Shown in pieces: positions 34,076 through 41,694 of a stretch of DNA of 51,649 bases. A model generated the notes under the pieces. The model saw only the letters and a program-made list of their open reading frames with translations. It was not told the origin of the DNA and made no database searches. The stretch comes from Micrococcales bacterium UBA2037. Its GTDB lineage: Bacteria; Actinomycetota; Actinomycetes; Actinomycetales; Microbacteriaceae. The stretch covers positions 1-51,649 of the forward strand of contig DDBH01000011.1 of assembly GCA_002333405.1 (NCBI GenBank). Direction: 5' to 3'. Numbering within the stretch: position 1 is the stretch's first letter; every line of letters begins with the position of its first letter. Position numbers and translations under genes: made by a program.

Positions 34076-35512
34076 ATGGCCGAGAGCAAAAAGACCGCAA
34101 CGGGTCGCATCGCGCGAGTAAACGGACCGGTAGTAGACATCGAGTTCCCGCACGATTCGATTCCAGGTATCTACAACGCCCTGACCACAGAGATTACCTT
34201 TGGCGACCAGAAGAGCACGATCACGCTTGAGGTTGCCCAGCACCTAGGTGATGACCTAGTGCGCGCAATCTCGATGAACCCAACCGACGGACTAGTCCGA
34301 GGCGGACAGGTTCATGACTCGGGTGCGCCAATCTCGGTTCCAGTTGGCGATGTCACCAAGGGTAAGGTTTTCAACGTTATCGGTGAGGTCCTAAACGGCG
34401 AGCCAGGCGAAAAGATTGAGATCAAGGAGCGCTGGCCAATTCACCGCACTCCACCGGCATTCGACCAGCTTGAGTCAAAGACTCAGATGTTCGAGACCGG
34501 CATCAAGGTCATCGACCTTCTAACCCCTTATGTACAGGGTGGAAAGATTGGTCTATTCGGTGGTGCTGGTGTTGGTAAGACCGTTTTGATTCAGGAAATG
34601 ATTTACCGCGTTGCTGAAAACCACGATGGTGTTTCGGTGTTCGCCGGTGTCGGTGAGCGTACTCGTGAGGGTAACGACCTAATCGAAGAGATGAAGGAAG
34701 CCGGCGTTTTGGAGAAGACCGCACTGGTCTTCGGCCAGATGGATGAGCCACCAGGAACTCGTTTGCGCGTTGCGTTGTCAGCTCTAACCATGGCGGAGTA
34801 CTTCCGCGATGTTCAGGGCCAGGACGTGCTGTTGTTCATTGACAACATCTTCCGTTTCACCCAGGCCGGTGCTGAGGTTTCAACACTTCTTGGCCGCATG
34901 CCATCTGCCGTTGGTTACCAGCCAAACTTGGCAGATGAGATGGGTATCCTGCAGGAGCGAATCACCTCAACCCGAGGACACTCAATCACCTCGCTTCAGG
35001 CCATCTATGTTCCTGCCGATGACTACACAGACCCAGCTCCGGCGACCACCTTCGCCCACCTGGACGCAACAACAGAGCTAAGCCGTGAGATTGCATCTCG
35101 CGGTCTTTACCCTGCTGTTGACCCGCTGTCATCAACCTCACGTATTTTGAACCCTGCCTACATTGGCGAGGATCACTACAACACTGCAATTCGCGTGAAG
35201 GCAATTCTGCAGAAGAACAAGGAACTACAGGAAATCATCGCCATCTTGGGTGTCGAGGAGCTTTCTGAAGAGGACAAGATCACTGTTTCTCGTGCACGTC
35301 GAATTGAGCAGTTCCTAAGCCAGAACACCTTCATGGCAACCAAGTTCACCGGCGTTCCAGGTTCAACTGTTCCGCTGAAGGACACCATCGAGGGCTTCTC
35401 GATGATTGCTAACGGTGACCTAGACCACGTTCCAGAGCAGGCCTTCTACAACTGTGGTGGCATTGACGACGTGATGAAGGCCTACGAGCGTATCCAGAAG
35501 GAAATTGGCTAG
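34076..35512 (+). CDS. atpD: ATP synthase F1 subunit beta
   Basis: This 478-residue catalytic subunit has Walker A GGAGVGKTVLIQEM, the catalytic glutamate in GVGERTREGNDL, Walker B-type VLLFIDNIFRFTQAG and the DELSEED-like loop, here EELSEED. AGEDH-type and YNCGGIDDV C-terminal segments are present. Its stop overlaps the atpC start by one base. Confidence 0.98.
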   Translation: MAESKKTATGRIARVNGPVVDIEFPHDSIPGIYNALTTEITFGDQKSTITLEVAQHLGDDLVRAISMNPTDGLVRGGQVHDSGAPISVPVGDVTKGKVFNVIGEVLNGEPGEKIEIKERWPIHRTPPAFDQLESKTQMFETGIKVIDLLTPYVQGGKIGLFGGAGVGKTVLIQEMIYRVAENHDGVSVFAGVGERTREGNDLIEEMKEAGVLEKTALVFGQMDEPPGTRLRVALSALTMAEYFRDVQGQDVLLFIDNIFRFTQAGAEVSTLLGRMPSAVGYQPNLADEMGILQERITSTRGHSITSLQAIYVPADDYTDPAPATTFAHLDATTELSREIASRGLYPAVDPLSSTSRILNPAYIGEDHYNTAIRVKAILQKNKELQEIIAILGVEELSEEDKITVSRARRIEQFLSQNTFMATKFTGVPGSTVPLKDTIEGFSMIANGDLDHVPEQAFYNCGGIDDVMKAYERIQKEIG

Positions 35513-35781
35513 TGACAAACCTGATTCAGGTGAATGTTGTCGCCGCAGATCGCGAGATCTGGTCGGGCGAGGCTTCCATGGTTGTCGCCAAGACAGCCGA
35601 GGGTGAGATTGGTCTGCTTGCAGGTCACGAGCCGATGCTCGCAATTCTTGCACCTGGCCCAATTCGTGTCACTGCTGCCGACGGCTCCAAGGTCGTAGCT
35701 GAGACCGAAGACGGTGGCTTCTTGTCCATGGAGCACGACAACGTCACACTAGTTGTGCGGGATGCACACCTAGTCAGCTAA
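35512..35781 (+). CDS. atpC: ATP synthase F1 subunit epsilon, short form
   Basis: This 89-residue subunit contains only the N-terminal beta-sandwich (VNVVAADREIWSGEASMVV, EGEIGLLAGHEPMLAIL). The C-terminal helical hairpin, which in many bacteria inhibits ATP hydrolysis, is absent: the protein ends shortly after VTLVVRDAHLVS, and typical subunits have 120-140 residues. The start is GTG overlapping atpD by one base. The short form is not a frameshift remnant, because yaaA starts one base after the stop. Confidence 0.95.
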   Translation: MTNLIQVNVVAADREIWSGEASMVVAKTAEGEIGLLAGHEPMLAILAPGPIRVTAADGSKVVAETEDGGFLSMEHDNVTLVVRDAHLVS

Positions 35782-35782
35782 A

Positions 35783-36520
35783 TTGCTTATTCTGCTACCG
35801 CCGTCGGAGACCAAACGTCCCGGCGGCGTTGGCGTATCCATAGACAAGGCCTGCATTATTTGGGCGGCACTGGACCCAACCAGGGACATTCTGATCTCTG
35901 AGCTGGGGGAGCTCTGCAAGGCCCCAGACCTTGCCGCCAAGGCCCTAAAGCTAGGTAAGAAGAGTCAAGCCGACATTGAGGCGAACCTGGCGCTAATGAC
36001 CTCGGGGACTATGCCTGCGCTAGAGCGCTACACCGGGGTGGTTTTTGATGCCATTGGTTACGACTCGCTTTCACCCCAGGGGCTAAAACGAGCCGAGCAG
36101 CAACTATTCATACAGTCAGCGCTGTTCGGGTTGCTGCCGGCGATGGAGCAGATTCCCTACTATCGCTTCTCGGCTGGAACAAAACTTACTGGAATCAATC
36201 TTGCTTCATTGTGGCAGGATGCCCACCAGGCGGTTTGGCCAAGGCTTTCCGGCCCAATCTTGGACATGCGTTCCAAGGCCTACGTGGCTCTGAACCCGAT
36301 TCCGGAGGACATCGCGTCTTTCTACGTGGATGTCGTGGACAGCGACCAGGGCAGGGCCTTGAATCACTTCAACAAAAAGGCCAAGGGGTCATTTGTTAGA
36401 GCGGCGCTGGAAAATGGGCTTGACTCGATTGACGACGTGCCAAGAATTGCCAAGTTAGCTGGGCTCAGCGCGAAAATTCAGTCTGACTCAGTCCAGCTGG
36501 CAGTGCCTGCAGGCTACTAG
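35783..36520 (+). CDS. yaaA: YaaA family (DUF328) peroxide stress protein
   Basis: This 245-residue cytoplasmic protein belongs to the YaaA family, which in E. coli lowers intracellular iron during peroxide stress and binds DNA. LILLPPSETKRPGG is the diagnostic N-terminus, and RYTGVVFDAIGYDSL, PYYRFSAGTKLTG and FNKKAKGSFVRA follow in family order. The start is TTG one base after the atpC stop, so translation is probably coupled to the atp operon. The last four bases overlap the convergent sigma-partner gene. Confidence 0.9.
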   Translation: MLILLPPSETKRPGGVGVSIDKACIIWAALDPTRDILISELGELCKAPDLAAKALKLGKKSQADIEANLALMTSGTMPALERYTGVVFDAIGYDSLSPQGLKRAEQQLFIQSALFGLLPAMEQIPYYRFSAGTKLTGINLASLWQDAHQAVWPRLSGPILDMRSKAYVALNPIPEDIASFYVDVVDSDQGRALNHFNKKAKGSFVRAALENGLDSIDDVPRIAKLAGLSAKIQSDSVQLAVPAGY

Positions 36521-37878
36521 TCCACCATCTCAGAAACTGCTGGCTCTTCTTGGATTCCATCCATAGGCATAATGGTCATCGGTTCAGGCAGTTCAATAAG
36601 TCCATCCGGAAGTGAAATGACTGCGTCGAACCAACCCTGATCGTTGAATAGCACGTAGCCGGGAACAAGCCAGTAGTTTCCCTGAGCATCCCAAACTGAT
36701 AGCATGGTGGCTTCCGAGCTAGTGATGGTCAACCTAACGATTTCCGGCTCTTGACTCTCTGCTGGCACCGGTATTGGCTGATCTTCGGGCTCGACCGGTA
36801 AATCCTCAGCAGGGCTGGACTCATTAGCTGCTACTGGCTCTTCGGCAGGAACCGCCCCTTCGGAGCGTGCCAGGCCGTTAGAAACTACTTGCTGGTCGCG
36901 ATAAAAGGACTCGGGAGGGCTGCCATACCAGCGACCCTCGGAAATTCTGGAGACTGCAACCCTTGGTGAAACAGTGTCGAAGCTGCCGCGGCTAATCAGC
37001 TCAAAGTTATATGAGGAGAAGTAGCTCAGGCTGCCGTCAGAGCTCCAGTTGGCGTAGTTTTGCATCCCGGTGTCGATGCCATTTATGACGTAAGGCCAGG
37101 AGGCATAGGCACCCCAGTCGTCACGGTAAATAGTTAGTGATGCCGCATCGGCGGTGATGCCAATCTGAGAGCTCATGCTAAGAACAATGTTGGTGAGCTC
37201 AGTGGTGGTCGGAATCAATTCGGGTGTTGGTTTTGGTTCCGGGCAACCGGGGGTTGTAGCTTCGCCATCCTCCGAAATTACCTCTTCACAGGCATAGAGC
37301 CGATCGTTCCAATTCGAGTAGTACCAGTTTCCGACTCCGCTGTAATAGGTGTTCAAATTGGTGTTGCCATTGGTGATTGAGTAGCTTGGATATTCCGGGG
37401 TTGACCACTGATCTTGAACCGGAGATCCTGAGACCTGGAAGATGCTTGCGAGTCTGGCAAGCAGGGAAGTCGGATCTTCTATTAGCTGGCCCTGATAAAC
37501 CTCACCAGAGCCCCCCAAATCACTTAGTTCATCGCCGGCCACATACTCGTAGCTAATCCAGCCGTGCCAATACATGGCATCAAGCCCCTGGTCAGCGGAA
37601 ACCTTGCTCTCTTGGCTGGTTGCGCTGGTCTGTCCGGAACCGGTGGACATCGTGAATAGCGGCTGCGGTGACAGCGCACTGGGGAGAGTAAGCGAAACAA
37701 CCAGTGCAGCAGTTGCCAATGAGGCAGAGCCCAGTGCAAGTCTGGCGGTTTTGAAGCTGAAGCTTGGTTTTGGGTGCCCGGCTGCGGCCTTGGCAACCAC
37801 AGATTCGTTCAGTGTTGGAAAGCCCTTAGCTGGATCCGCATCGGCGATCCGCTTTTTCAAGTCAAAGTCATCGTTCAT
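36517..37878 (-). CDS. Single-pass membrane protein co-transcribed with ECF sigma factor (candidate anti-sigma)
   Basis: I do not recognise the family of this 453-residue protein. About 45 cytoplasmic residues (MNDDFDLKKRIADADPAKG) precede one membrane segment (about 46-68). About 385 residues lie outside, rich in Tyr, Ser, Trp and Asn, with a Pro/Glu/Ala-rich linker (about 325-370) and a C-terminal region beginning near IVRLTITSSEATML. The position 19 bases downstream of an ECF sigma gene is the classic place for an anti-sigma factor, but the zinc anti-sigma motif HxxxCxxC is absent from the cytoplasmic part. The start is ATG 37878 with AGGAAT upstream; an ATG at 37914 overlapping the sigma gene is possible. 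Confidence 0.7.
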   Translation of the reverse strand: MNDDFDLKKRIADADPAKGFPTLNESVVAKAAAGHPKPSFSFKTARLALGSASLATAALVVSLTLPSALSPQPLFTMSTGSGQTSATSQESKVSADQGLDAMYWHGWISYEYVAGDELSDLGGSGEVYQGQLIEDPTSLLARLASIFQVSGSPVQDQWSTPEYPSYSITNGNTNLNTYYSGVGNWYYSNWNDRLYACEEVISEDGEATTPGCPEPKPTPELIPTTTELTNIVLSMSSQIGITADAASLTIYRDDWGAYASWPYVINGIDTGMQNYANWSSDGSLSYFSSYNFELISRGSFDTVSPRVAVSRISEGRWYGSPPESFYRDQQVVSNGLARSEGAVPAEEPVAANESSPAEDLPVEPEDQPIPVPAESQEPEIVRLTITSSEATMLSVWDAQGNYWLVPGYVLFNDQGWFDAVISLPDGLIELPEPMTIMPMDGIQEEPAVSEMVD

Positions 37879-37897
37879 ATCTTGTATTCCTATCGAG

Positions 37898-38383
37898 CTA
37901 GTCGAAACTTTCATCAGAGAGCAATGTTTTTAATTTTGCTTTTGCGCGACTGAGTCTGATGCCGGCTGCATTTTCCGAAATTTCGAGAGCCAACGAGATT
38001 TCTTTGGTCGTGAGGTTCTCGAGAGCCCACAGCGAAATTAGTTCCCGTTCGCTTCTGGTCAGAGCGCTGAATGCTTCGGAAAGTCCAAGGTCGGCCAGAG
38101 CAACAGCCTCGGCCGACGGAGCAGCCACCGGCTCCTGGAAGCTGGCCAAAATCCGGGACCTTCCAGATTCCTTGCGATGGTAGTTGGCAACCAGATAGCG
38201 GGCTGATTTATAGAGCCATGGCAGTGCAAAGCCCTCAGGAATTTGATTCTTCTTCGCCCAGGCAATTTCAAATAGCTCTGATGCAACCTCTTCGACTGCG
38301 CTTTCCGGCAAGCGCCGCGCCAGATAGGCGCTTACCTGCGACAGGTGGGCGCGAAACAGTGCACTGAATTCTTCCGGGGACAT
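37898..38383 (-). CDS. ECF-type RNA polymerase sigma factor
   Basis: This 161-residue protein has the two domains of an extracytoplasmic-function sigma factor. Region 2 covers about residues 5-70 (EEVASELFEIAWAKKNQIPE, LPWLYKSARYLVANYHR). Region 4 covers about 105-155, with LTRSERELISLWALENLTT and the helix-turn-helix KEISLALEISENAAGIRLSR. It is followed after 19 bases by a membrane protein that may control it. The ATG is preceded by AGAGGAG at ideal spacing. The target regulon cannot be deduced, and no GGAAC-type ECF promoter was seen in front of it. Confidence 0.9.
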   Translation of the reverse strand: MSPEEFSALFRAHLSQVSAYLARRLPESAVEEVASELFEIAWAKKNQIPEGFALPWLYKSARYLVANYHRKESGRSRILASFQEPVAAPSAEAVALADLGLSEAFSALTRSERELISLWALENLTTKEISLALEISENAAGIRLSRAKAKLKTLLSDESFD

Positions 38384-38397
38384 TGTTCTCCTCTAAT

Positions 38398-38408
38398 TAC
38401 ATTATGTA
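38398..38408 (-). promoter_or_regulatory. Palindromic -10 region upstream of the ECF sigma gene
   Basis: TACATAATGTA, an 11-base near-palindrome, contains CATAAT as -10 candidate. The start of transcription would fall about 11 bases before the ATG, just enough to include the AGAGGAG ribosome-binding site. It overlaps no gene; tag ends at 38427. Confidence 0.45.
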
Positions 38409-38426
38409 GTCACGGGCCGAATTCTT

Positions 38427-38966
38427 TCACGATGCCTTGAAGCAATTATTCGAATGTGCCCGAACCATGCCTGTTGACTGCATGAGGGCGTAGAGCGTGG
38501 TGGATCCGACAAATCGAAATCCAAGTCGCTTGAGCTCTTTACTCATTGCGTCAGATTCGGGGGAGGTGGTGTTCGATGCCTGATTTGTCCCAGGTGGTTG
38601 TGGGGGAGCAAAGGACCAGAGCAGGTCAGTGAGATCCAGTTGCTGGTCCAGAATCACATTGGCGTTGTTGATCGCGGCCAGAATCTTTAGTCGGTTGCGG
38701 ATTATTCCAGGGTCCGCCATCAGGCTTTCAATTTTTTGAGGTCCGTAAGCTGCGATTTTCTGGATGTCAAAGCCGTCAAAGGCAAGCCTGAAGGATTCAC
38801 GTCGTTTTAGGATGGTGAGCCAACTCAGTCCTGCCTGAAAGCCTTCCAGAGTGATCTTTTCGTAGAGCTCGCGCTGACCCCTTAGTTCTTCGCCCCACTC
38901 ATTGTCGTGGTAATCCCTGTAGGTCTGATCGTCTGTGACCCAGGGGCAGCGGACAAGATCACTCAC
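38427..38966 (-). CDS. tag: DNA-3-methyladenine glycosylase I
   Basis: This 179-residue base-excision enzyme removes 3-methyladenine from alkylated DNA. The N-terminal RCPWVTDDQTYRDYHDNEWG contains C7 and H20, and the C-terminal HSNNCF contains H171 and C175: together these are the four zinc ligands of Tag. LEGFQAGLSWLTILKRR holds the conserved glutamate and tryptophan. The start is GTG, four bases inside the end of ogt, so the two repair genes are translationally coupled. Confidence 0.95.
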   Translation of the reverse strand: MSDLVRCPWVTDDQTYRDYHDNEWGEELRGQRELYEKITLEGFQAGLSWLTILKRRESFRLAFDGFDIQKIAAYGPQKIESLMADPGIIRNRLKILAAINNANVILDQQLDLTDLLWSFAPPQPPGTNQASNTTSPESDAMSKELKRLGFRFVGSTTLYALMQSTGMVRAHSNNCFKAS

Positions 38967-39460
38967 AAGCTGAAGCTAATCTGCTCAAAATCAAGTAGCC
39001 AGCGCTTGGTTGGGATCCCTTCGCCGCCTGAGTAACCGGTAATTTTCCGGTCGGCTCCCAAGACTCGGTGGCAGCCGATTATCAGAGGAATCGGGTTTGC
39101 GCCGACAGCCCCGCCAACTGCTCTGACCGCTTTCGGGTTGCCGATGGTAGCCGCAATCTCTGCGTAGGTGCAGGTCTCGCCGTAGCCCAAGTTGGCAATT
39201 TCACGCCAGACCGCAAGCTGAAAATCGGTTCCAACCAGGTCGCTCGGAACAGAAAATTCGCGGAGTTCACCGCTGAAATAGGCGGCAAGCTGATCGGCTG
39301 CGTCCAACGCCAGCTTGTGCGCCTTAGGCAAGTCCGAGAACTCGGCTCTGGTTTGCCCGGATGTCAATATATCCAGCTTGACCAAGCCATTTTCTGAAGT
39401 GCCGATTGCAATTTTCCCGATTGGAGAGTTCAGAATTTTGAGTGCAGCAAGTTCTGTCAT
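38963..39460 (-). CDS. ogt: O6-methylguanine-DNA methyltransferase
   Basis: This 165-residue suicide enzyme transfers alkyl groups from O6-alkylguanine to its own cysteine. The helix-turn-helix and arginine finger lie in YAEIAATIGNPKAVRAVGGA. The acceptor cysteine is C130 in IIGCHRVLG; the usual motif is PCHRV, so glycine replaces the conserved proline while cysteine, histidine and arginine are kept. The chosen start is ATG 39460, giving the usual length. It has no Shine-Dalgarno but GATAAT at -12 to -7, which suggests leaderless translation; the open frame upstream (to 39523) is not family-like. tag follows with a four-base overlap. Confidence 0.93.
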   Translation of the reverse strand: MTELAALKILNSPIGKIAIGTSENGLVKLDILTSGQTRAEFSDLPKAHKLALDAADQLAAYFSGELREFSVPSDLVGTDFQLAVWREIANLGYGETCTYAEIAATIGNPKAVRAVGGAVGANPIPLIIGCHRVLGADRKITGYSGGEGIPTKRWLLDFEQISFSL

Positions 39461-39466
39461 GATTGC

Positions 39467-39472
39467 ATTATC
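39467..39472 (-). promoter_or_regulatory. Candidate leaderless -10 hexamer of ogt-tag
   Basis: On the minus strand GATAAT lies at -12 to -7 from the ogt ATG. A perfect inverted repeat (39479-39496) lies six bases further upstream. Confidence 0.5.
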
Positions 39473-39478
39473 GCGCAA

Positions 39479-39496
39479 TCGGGGCGGTGGCCCCGA
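39479..39496. promoter_or_regulatory. Perfect 7-bp inverted repeat upstream of ogt
   Basis: TCGGGGC (39479-39485) and GCCCCGA (39490-39496) flank a four-base GGTG spacer. The repeat occupies the space between the ogt -10 candidate and its expected -35, so it may be an operator. No T run follows, so it is a poor terminator. Confidence 0.4.
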
Positions 39497-39520
39497 CTCA
39501 GGATAATTCTGTGGACAAAC

Positions 39521-39542
39521 CAAGAAGCCCTAAAGCTTCTTG
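39521..39542 (-). terminator. Hairpin at the 3' end of the class III aminotransferase gene
   Basis: CAAGAAGC and GCTTCTTG form a perfect eight-base-pair stem around a six-base loop that covers the aminotransferase stop codon. Only a weak GGTTTG tail follows on the minus strand, so terminator function is uncertain. Confidence 0.35.
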
Positions 39543-41023
39543 CCCGCCTCAGTCAGAACCTTGCGCAGGATCTGCTCAATCTCTTCAAAGTCCTTAGGTC
39601 CCATTGTCAGAGGAGGTGCAATCTGAACAACCGGGTCACCCCTGTCATCCGCTCTGCAATAAAGGCCTCCATCATAGAGAGCGTTGTTCAAGAAGCCTCT
39701 GAGAATTCGCTCAGATTCATCCCTAGTCAGGGTCTGCTTGGTCTTCTTGTCTCGGACCAGCTCAATGGCGAAGAAGTATCCGTCGCCACGCACGTCTCCC
39801 ACGATCGGAAGATCCTTCAGTTTCTCGAGAGTTTTTCTGAAGATGGGGGAGTTCTTGCGGACATTGTCAACAATTCGCTCACTGTCGTAAATATCGAAGT
39901 TCGCCATTGCTACGGCGCAGGCAACAGGGTGAGCCGCAAAGGTGTAACCATGCGCCAGAACTGCGGTTCCCTCGCTGAAGGGTGCAAAGAATTTTTCCTT
40001 CACGAATAGCGCGCCTAGCGGAGCTGCTCCAGAAGTAATCGCTTTTGCTGTCACCATCATGTCTGGGTTGATCTCGTATCTTTGAGACCCAAACATCTCT
40101 CCGGTTCTTCCAAAGCCAGTGATGGTCTCATCAGCGACCAGGATCACATCGTATTTGTCACAGATCTCGCGAACGCGCTTGAAGTAGCTCTTTGGTGCAG
40201 TGAAGCAACCACCGGCATTTTGGATTGGTTCAACAAAGAACGCCGCCACTGTGTCTGGGCCCTCAAACAAAATGGCTTCTTCAACTCGGTTGGCTGCCCA
40301 GAGTGCGAAATCATCCTCGGTCTTGAACTCCGAGCCTGCTCGGTACCAGTTGGTGTTTGGCACACGGAAGGTTGATGGAACCAGCGGCTCAAACATCTGC
40401 TTGAAGGCTGCGATTCCAGTAATTGAAAGGGCTCCGTGGCTGGTGCCGTGATAGGCGGTCTGTCGGGAAATAACCTTGGTCTTTAGCGGCTTGCCGGTCA
40501 TTTTGAAATACTGCTTCGCGATTTTCCACGCGGATTCAACGGCCTCTCCACCTCCAGTGGTGAAGAAGATTCGGCTCAGGTCCTTCGGAGCATATGAAAT
40601 CAACCGCTCTGCCAATTCAACTGCTCGAGGATGCGCGTAGGACCAGAGCGGCATGTAATCAAGCTCCATAGTCTGCTTTGCGGCTGCATCGGCCAGCTCC
40701 TGGCGACCGTGCCCAATGTTCACGGTGAACAGCCCAGAAAGCCCATCAATCACCTTGCGACCCTTGCTGTCGTAAAGGTGGTGGCCCTCTGCACGCTCGA
40801 TGATGGTCATATCGATTGTGTTGTAGGGGCTGTGCCTGGTGAAGTGCATCCACAGGTGCTTCTTCGCACTCGCTTGAAGCTCTTTATCTCCGATTGGCTT
40901 GCCGGCTGCCATTGCTTCCATGAGCGGGAACCGGGTTGAGGAATCTGCCTTCTTGGTTGGTGCCTTGATGGACTTCAGTATTCCCTTTAGCGTCTTAGGT
41001 CGTTTACCTTCTTGGATTGCCAT
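39530..41023 (-). CDS. Class III aminotransferase, probably putrescine/diamine transaminase
   Basis: This 497-residue PLP enzyme belongs to the omega-aminotransferase group that includes Pseudomonas SpuC (putrescine-pyruvate). LYDSKGRKVIDGLSGLFTVN, RIFFTTGGGEAVESAWK, RQTAYHGTSHGALSITG, VADETITGFGRTGEMFGSQR and the PLP-lysine segment VTAKAITSGAAPLG are in order. An N-terminal extension of about 50 basic residues is unusual. The substrate is inferred from context: the Lrp gene is 38 bases upstream on the same strand, and the divergent genes encode aminobutyraldehyde dehydrogenase and a polyamine importer. Another omega-amino donor is possible. AAGAAGTGA precedes the ATG. Confidence 0.85.
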   Translation of the reverse strand: MAIQEGKRPKTLKGILKSIKAPTKKADSSTRFPLMEAMAAGKPIGDKELQASAKKHLWMHFTRHSPYNTIDMTIIERAEGHHLYDSKGRKVIDGLSGLFTVNIGHGRQELADAAAKQTMELDYMPLWSYAHPRAVELAERLISYAPKDLSRIFFTTGGGEAVESAWKIAKQYFKMTGKPLKTKVISRQTAYHGTSHGALSITGIAAFKQMFEPLVPSTFRVPNTNWYRAGSEFKTEDDFALWAANRVEEAILFEGPDTVAAFFVEPIQNAGGCFTAPKSYFKRVREICDKYDVILVADETITGFGRTGEMFGSQRYEINPDMMVTAKAITSGAAPLGALFVKEKFFAPFSEGTAVLAHGYTFAAHPVACAVAMANFDIYDSERIVDNVRKNSPIFRKTLEKLKDLPIVGDVRGDGYFFAIELVRDKKTKQTLTRDESERILRGFLNNALYDGGLYCRADDRGDPVVQIAPPLTMGPKDFEEIEQILRKVLTEAGKKL

Positions 41024-41061
41024 TTCATATCACTTCTTTACCTTGGTTGGTGGAAAACTCG

Positions 41062-41535
41062 TCATCGAGTTCCCCAGTTGTAGTGTTGCTTTTCTAGTTT
41101 GAGATACACAAAACTTTCAGCCGAAATTACACCAGGCAGCGGCCTAATTTCGTTATTTATTAGAGATAGTAGGTGGTCATCATCCTCGCAGACCGCCTCA
41201 ACCAAAATGTCAAAGCTGCCAGCGGTCAGAACGACGTAGTCGACCGAAGAGATTCCAGCCAGGTCTTTTGAAAGCTTGGTTGCGTCGCCAGAGCACTTGA
41301 TTCCGATCATCGCCTGCCGGGAAAAGCCCAGCGAGAGCGGGTCGGTCACGGCAACTATTTGCATGACATTTGACTCGGTTAGTTTTTGAACGCGCTGCCT
41401 GACTGCAGCTTCCGACAGGCCAACGGCCTTACCAATTTCCGCGTATGACTTGCGCCCGTCATGCTGAAGTTGCTCGACGATCTTCTTTGATATCTCGTCA
41501 AGCTGCGATTGGCGGGTCCGAAGGGTTCTGGACAT
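41062..41535 (-). CDS. Lrp/AsnC family transcriptional regulator
   Basis: This 157-residue regulator has an N-terminal helix-turn-helix (QLDEISKKIVEQLQHDGRKS, then YAEIGKAVGLSEAAVRQRVQ) and a C-terminal ligand-binding RAM/ACT-like domain (VVLTAGSFDILVEAVCEDDD). It lies between the aminotransferase and the divergent aldehyde dehydrogenase and is the likely local regulator of polyamine use; the ligand may be a polyamine or an amino acid. The ATG lacks a Shine-Dalgarno, and CATACT sits at -12 to -7, so leaderless translation is likely. Confidence 0.92.
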   Translation of the reverse strand: MSRTLRTRQSQLDEISKKIVEQLQHDGRKSYAEIGKAVGLSEAAVRQRVQKLTESNVMQIVAVTDPLSLGFSRQAMIGIKCSGDATKLSKDLAGISSVDYVVLTAGSFDILVEAVCEDDDHLLSLINNEIRPLPGVISAESFVYLKLEKQHYNWGTR

Positions 41536-41585
41536 GTATTGAGTATGGCATCAAAAGAGCCGCGAAACCAACCAATCCGAAGATT

Positions 41586-41616
41586 TTGACAAAAAAAGTT
41601 ACGAAATCGGCATAGT
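41586..41616 (+). promoter_or_regulatory. Candidate promoter of the aldehyde dehydrogenase gene
   Basis: A perfect TTGACA (41586-41591) is followed, after a rather long 19-base spacer, by CATAGT (41611-41616). An imperfect inverted repeat (CCGA...ATTT at 41577-41586 with AAATCGG at 41604-41610) surrounds the -35 in an A/T-rich tract and could be the Lrp site. Confidence 0.45.
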
Positions 41617-41694
41617 TTTGCTTTTTTTCTGTCGGGATGCTGTTTTCATGGCTAGAGTCGAACCGAGTTACTCAAAGAAGAGGAGTCGCAACAC

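Noticed and set aside
39461..39523. Longer ogt product starting at 39523
   Set aside because: The added residues are Pro/Arg-rich, unlike the family, and would span the inverted repeat and the -10 candidate.
41622..41628. T7 run upstream of patD as a terminator
   Set aside because: No hairpin precedes it; it is better explained as part of an A/T-rich control region.
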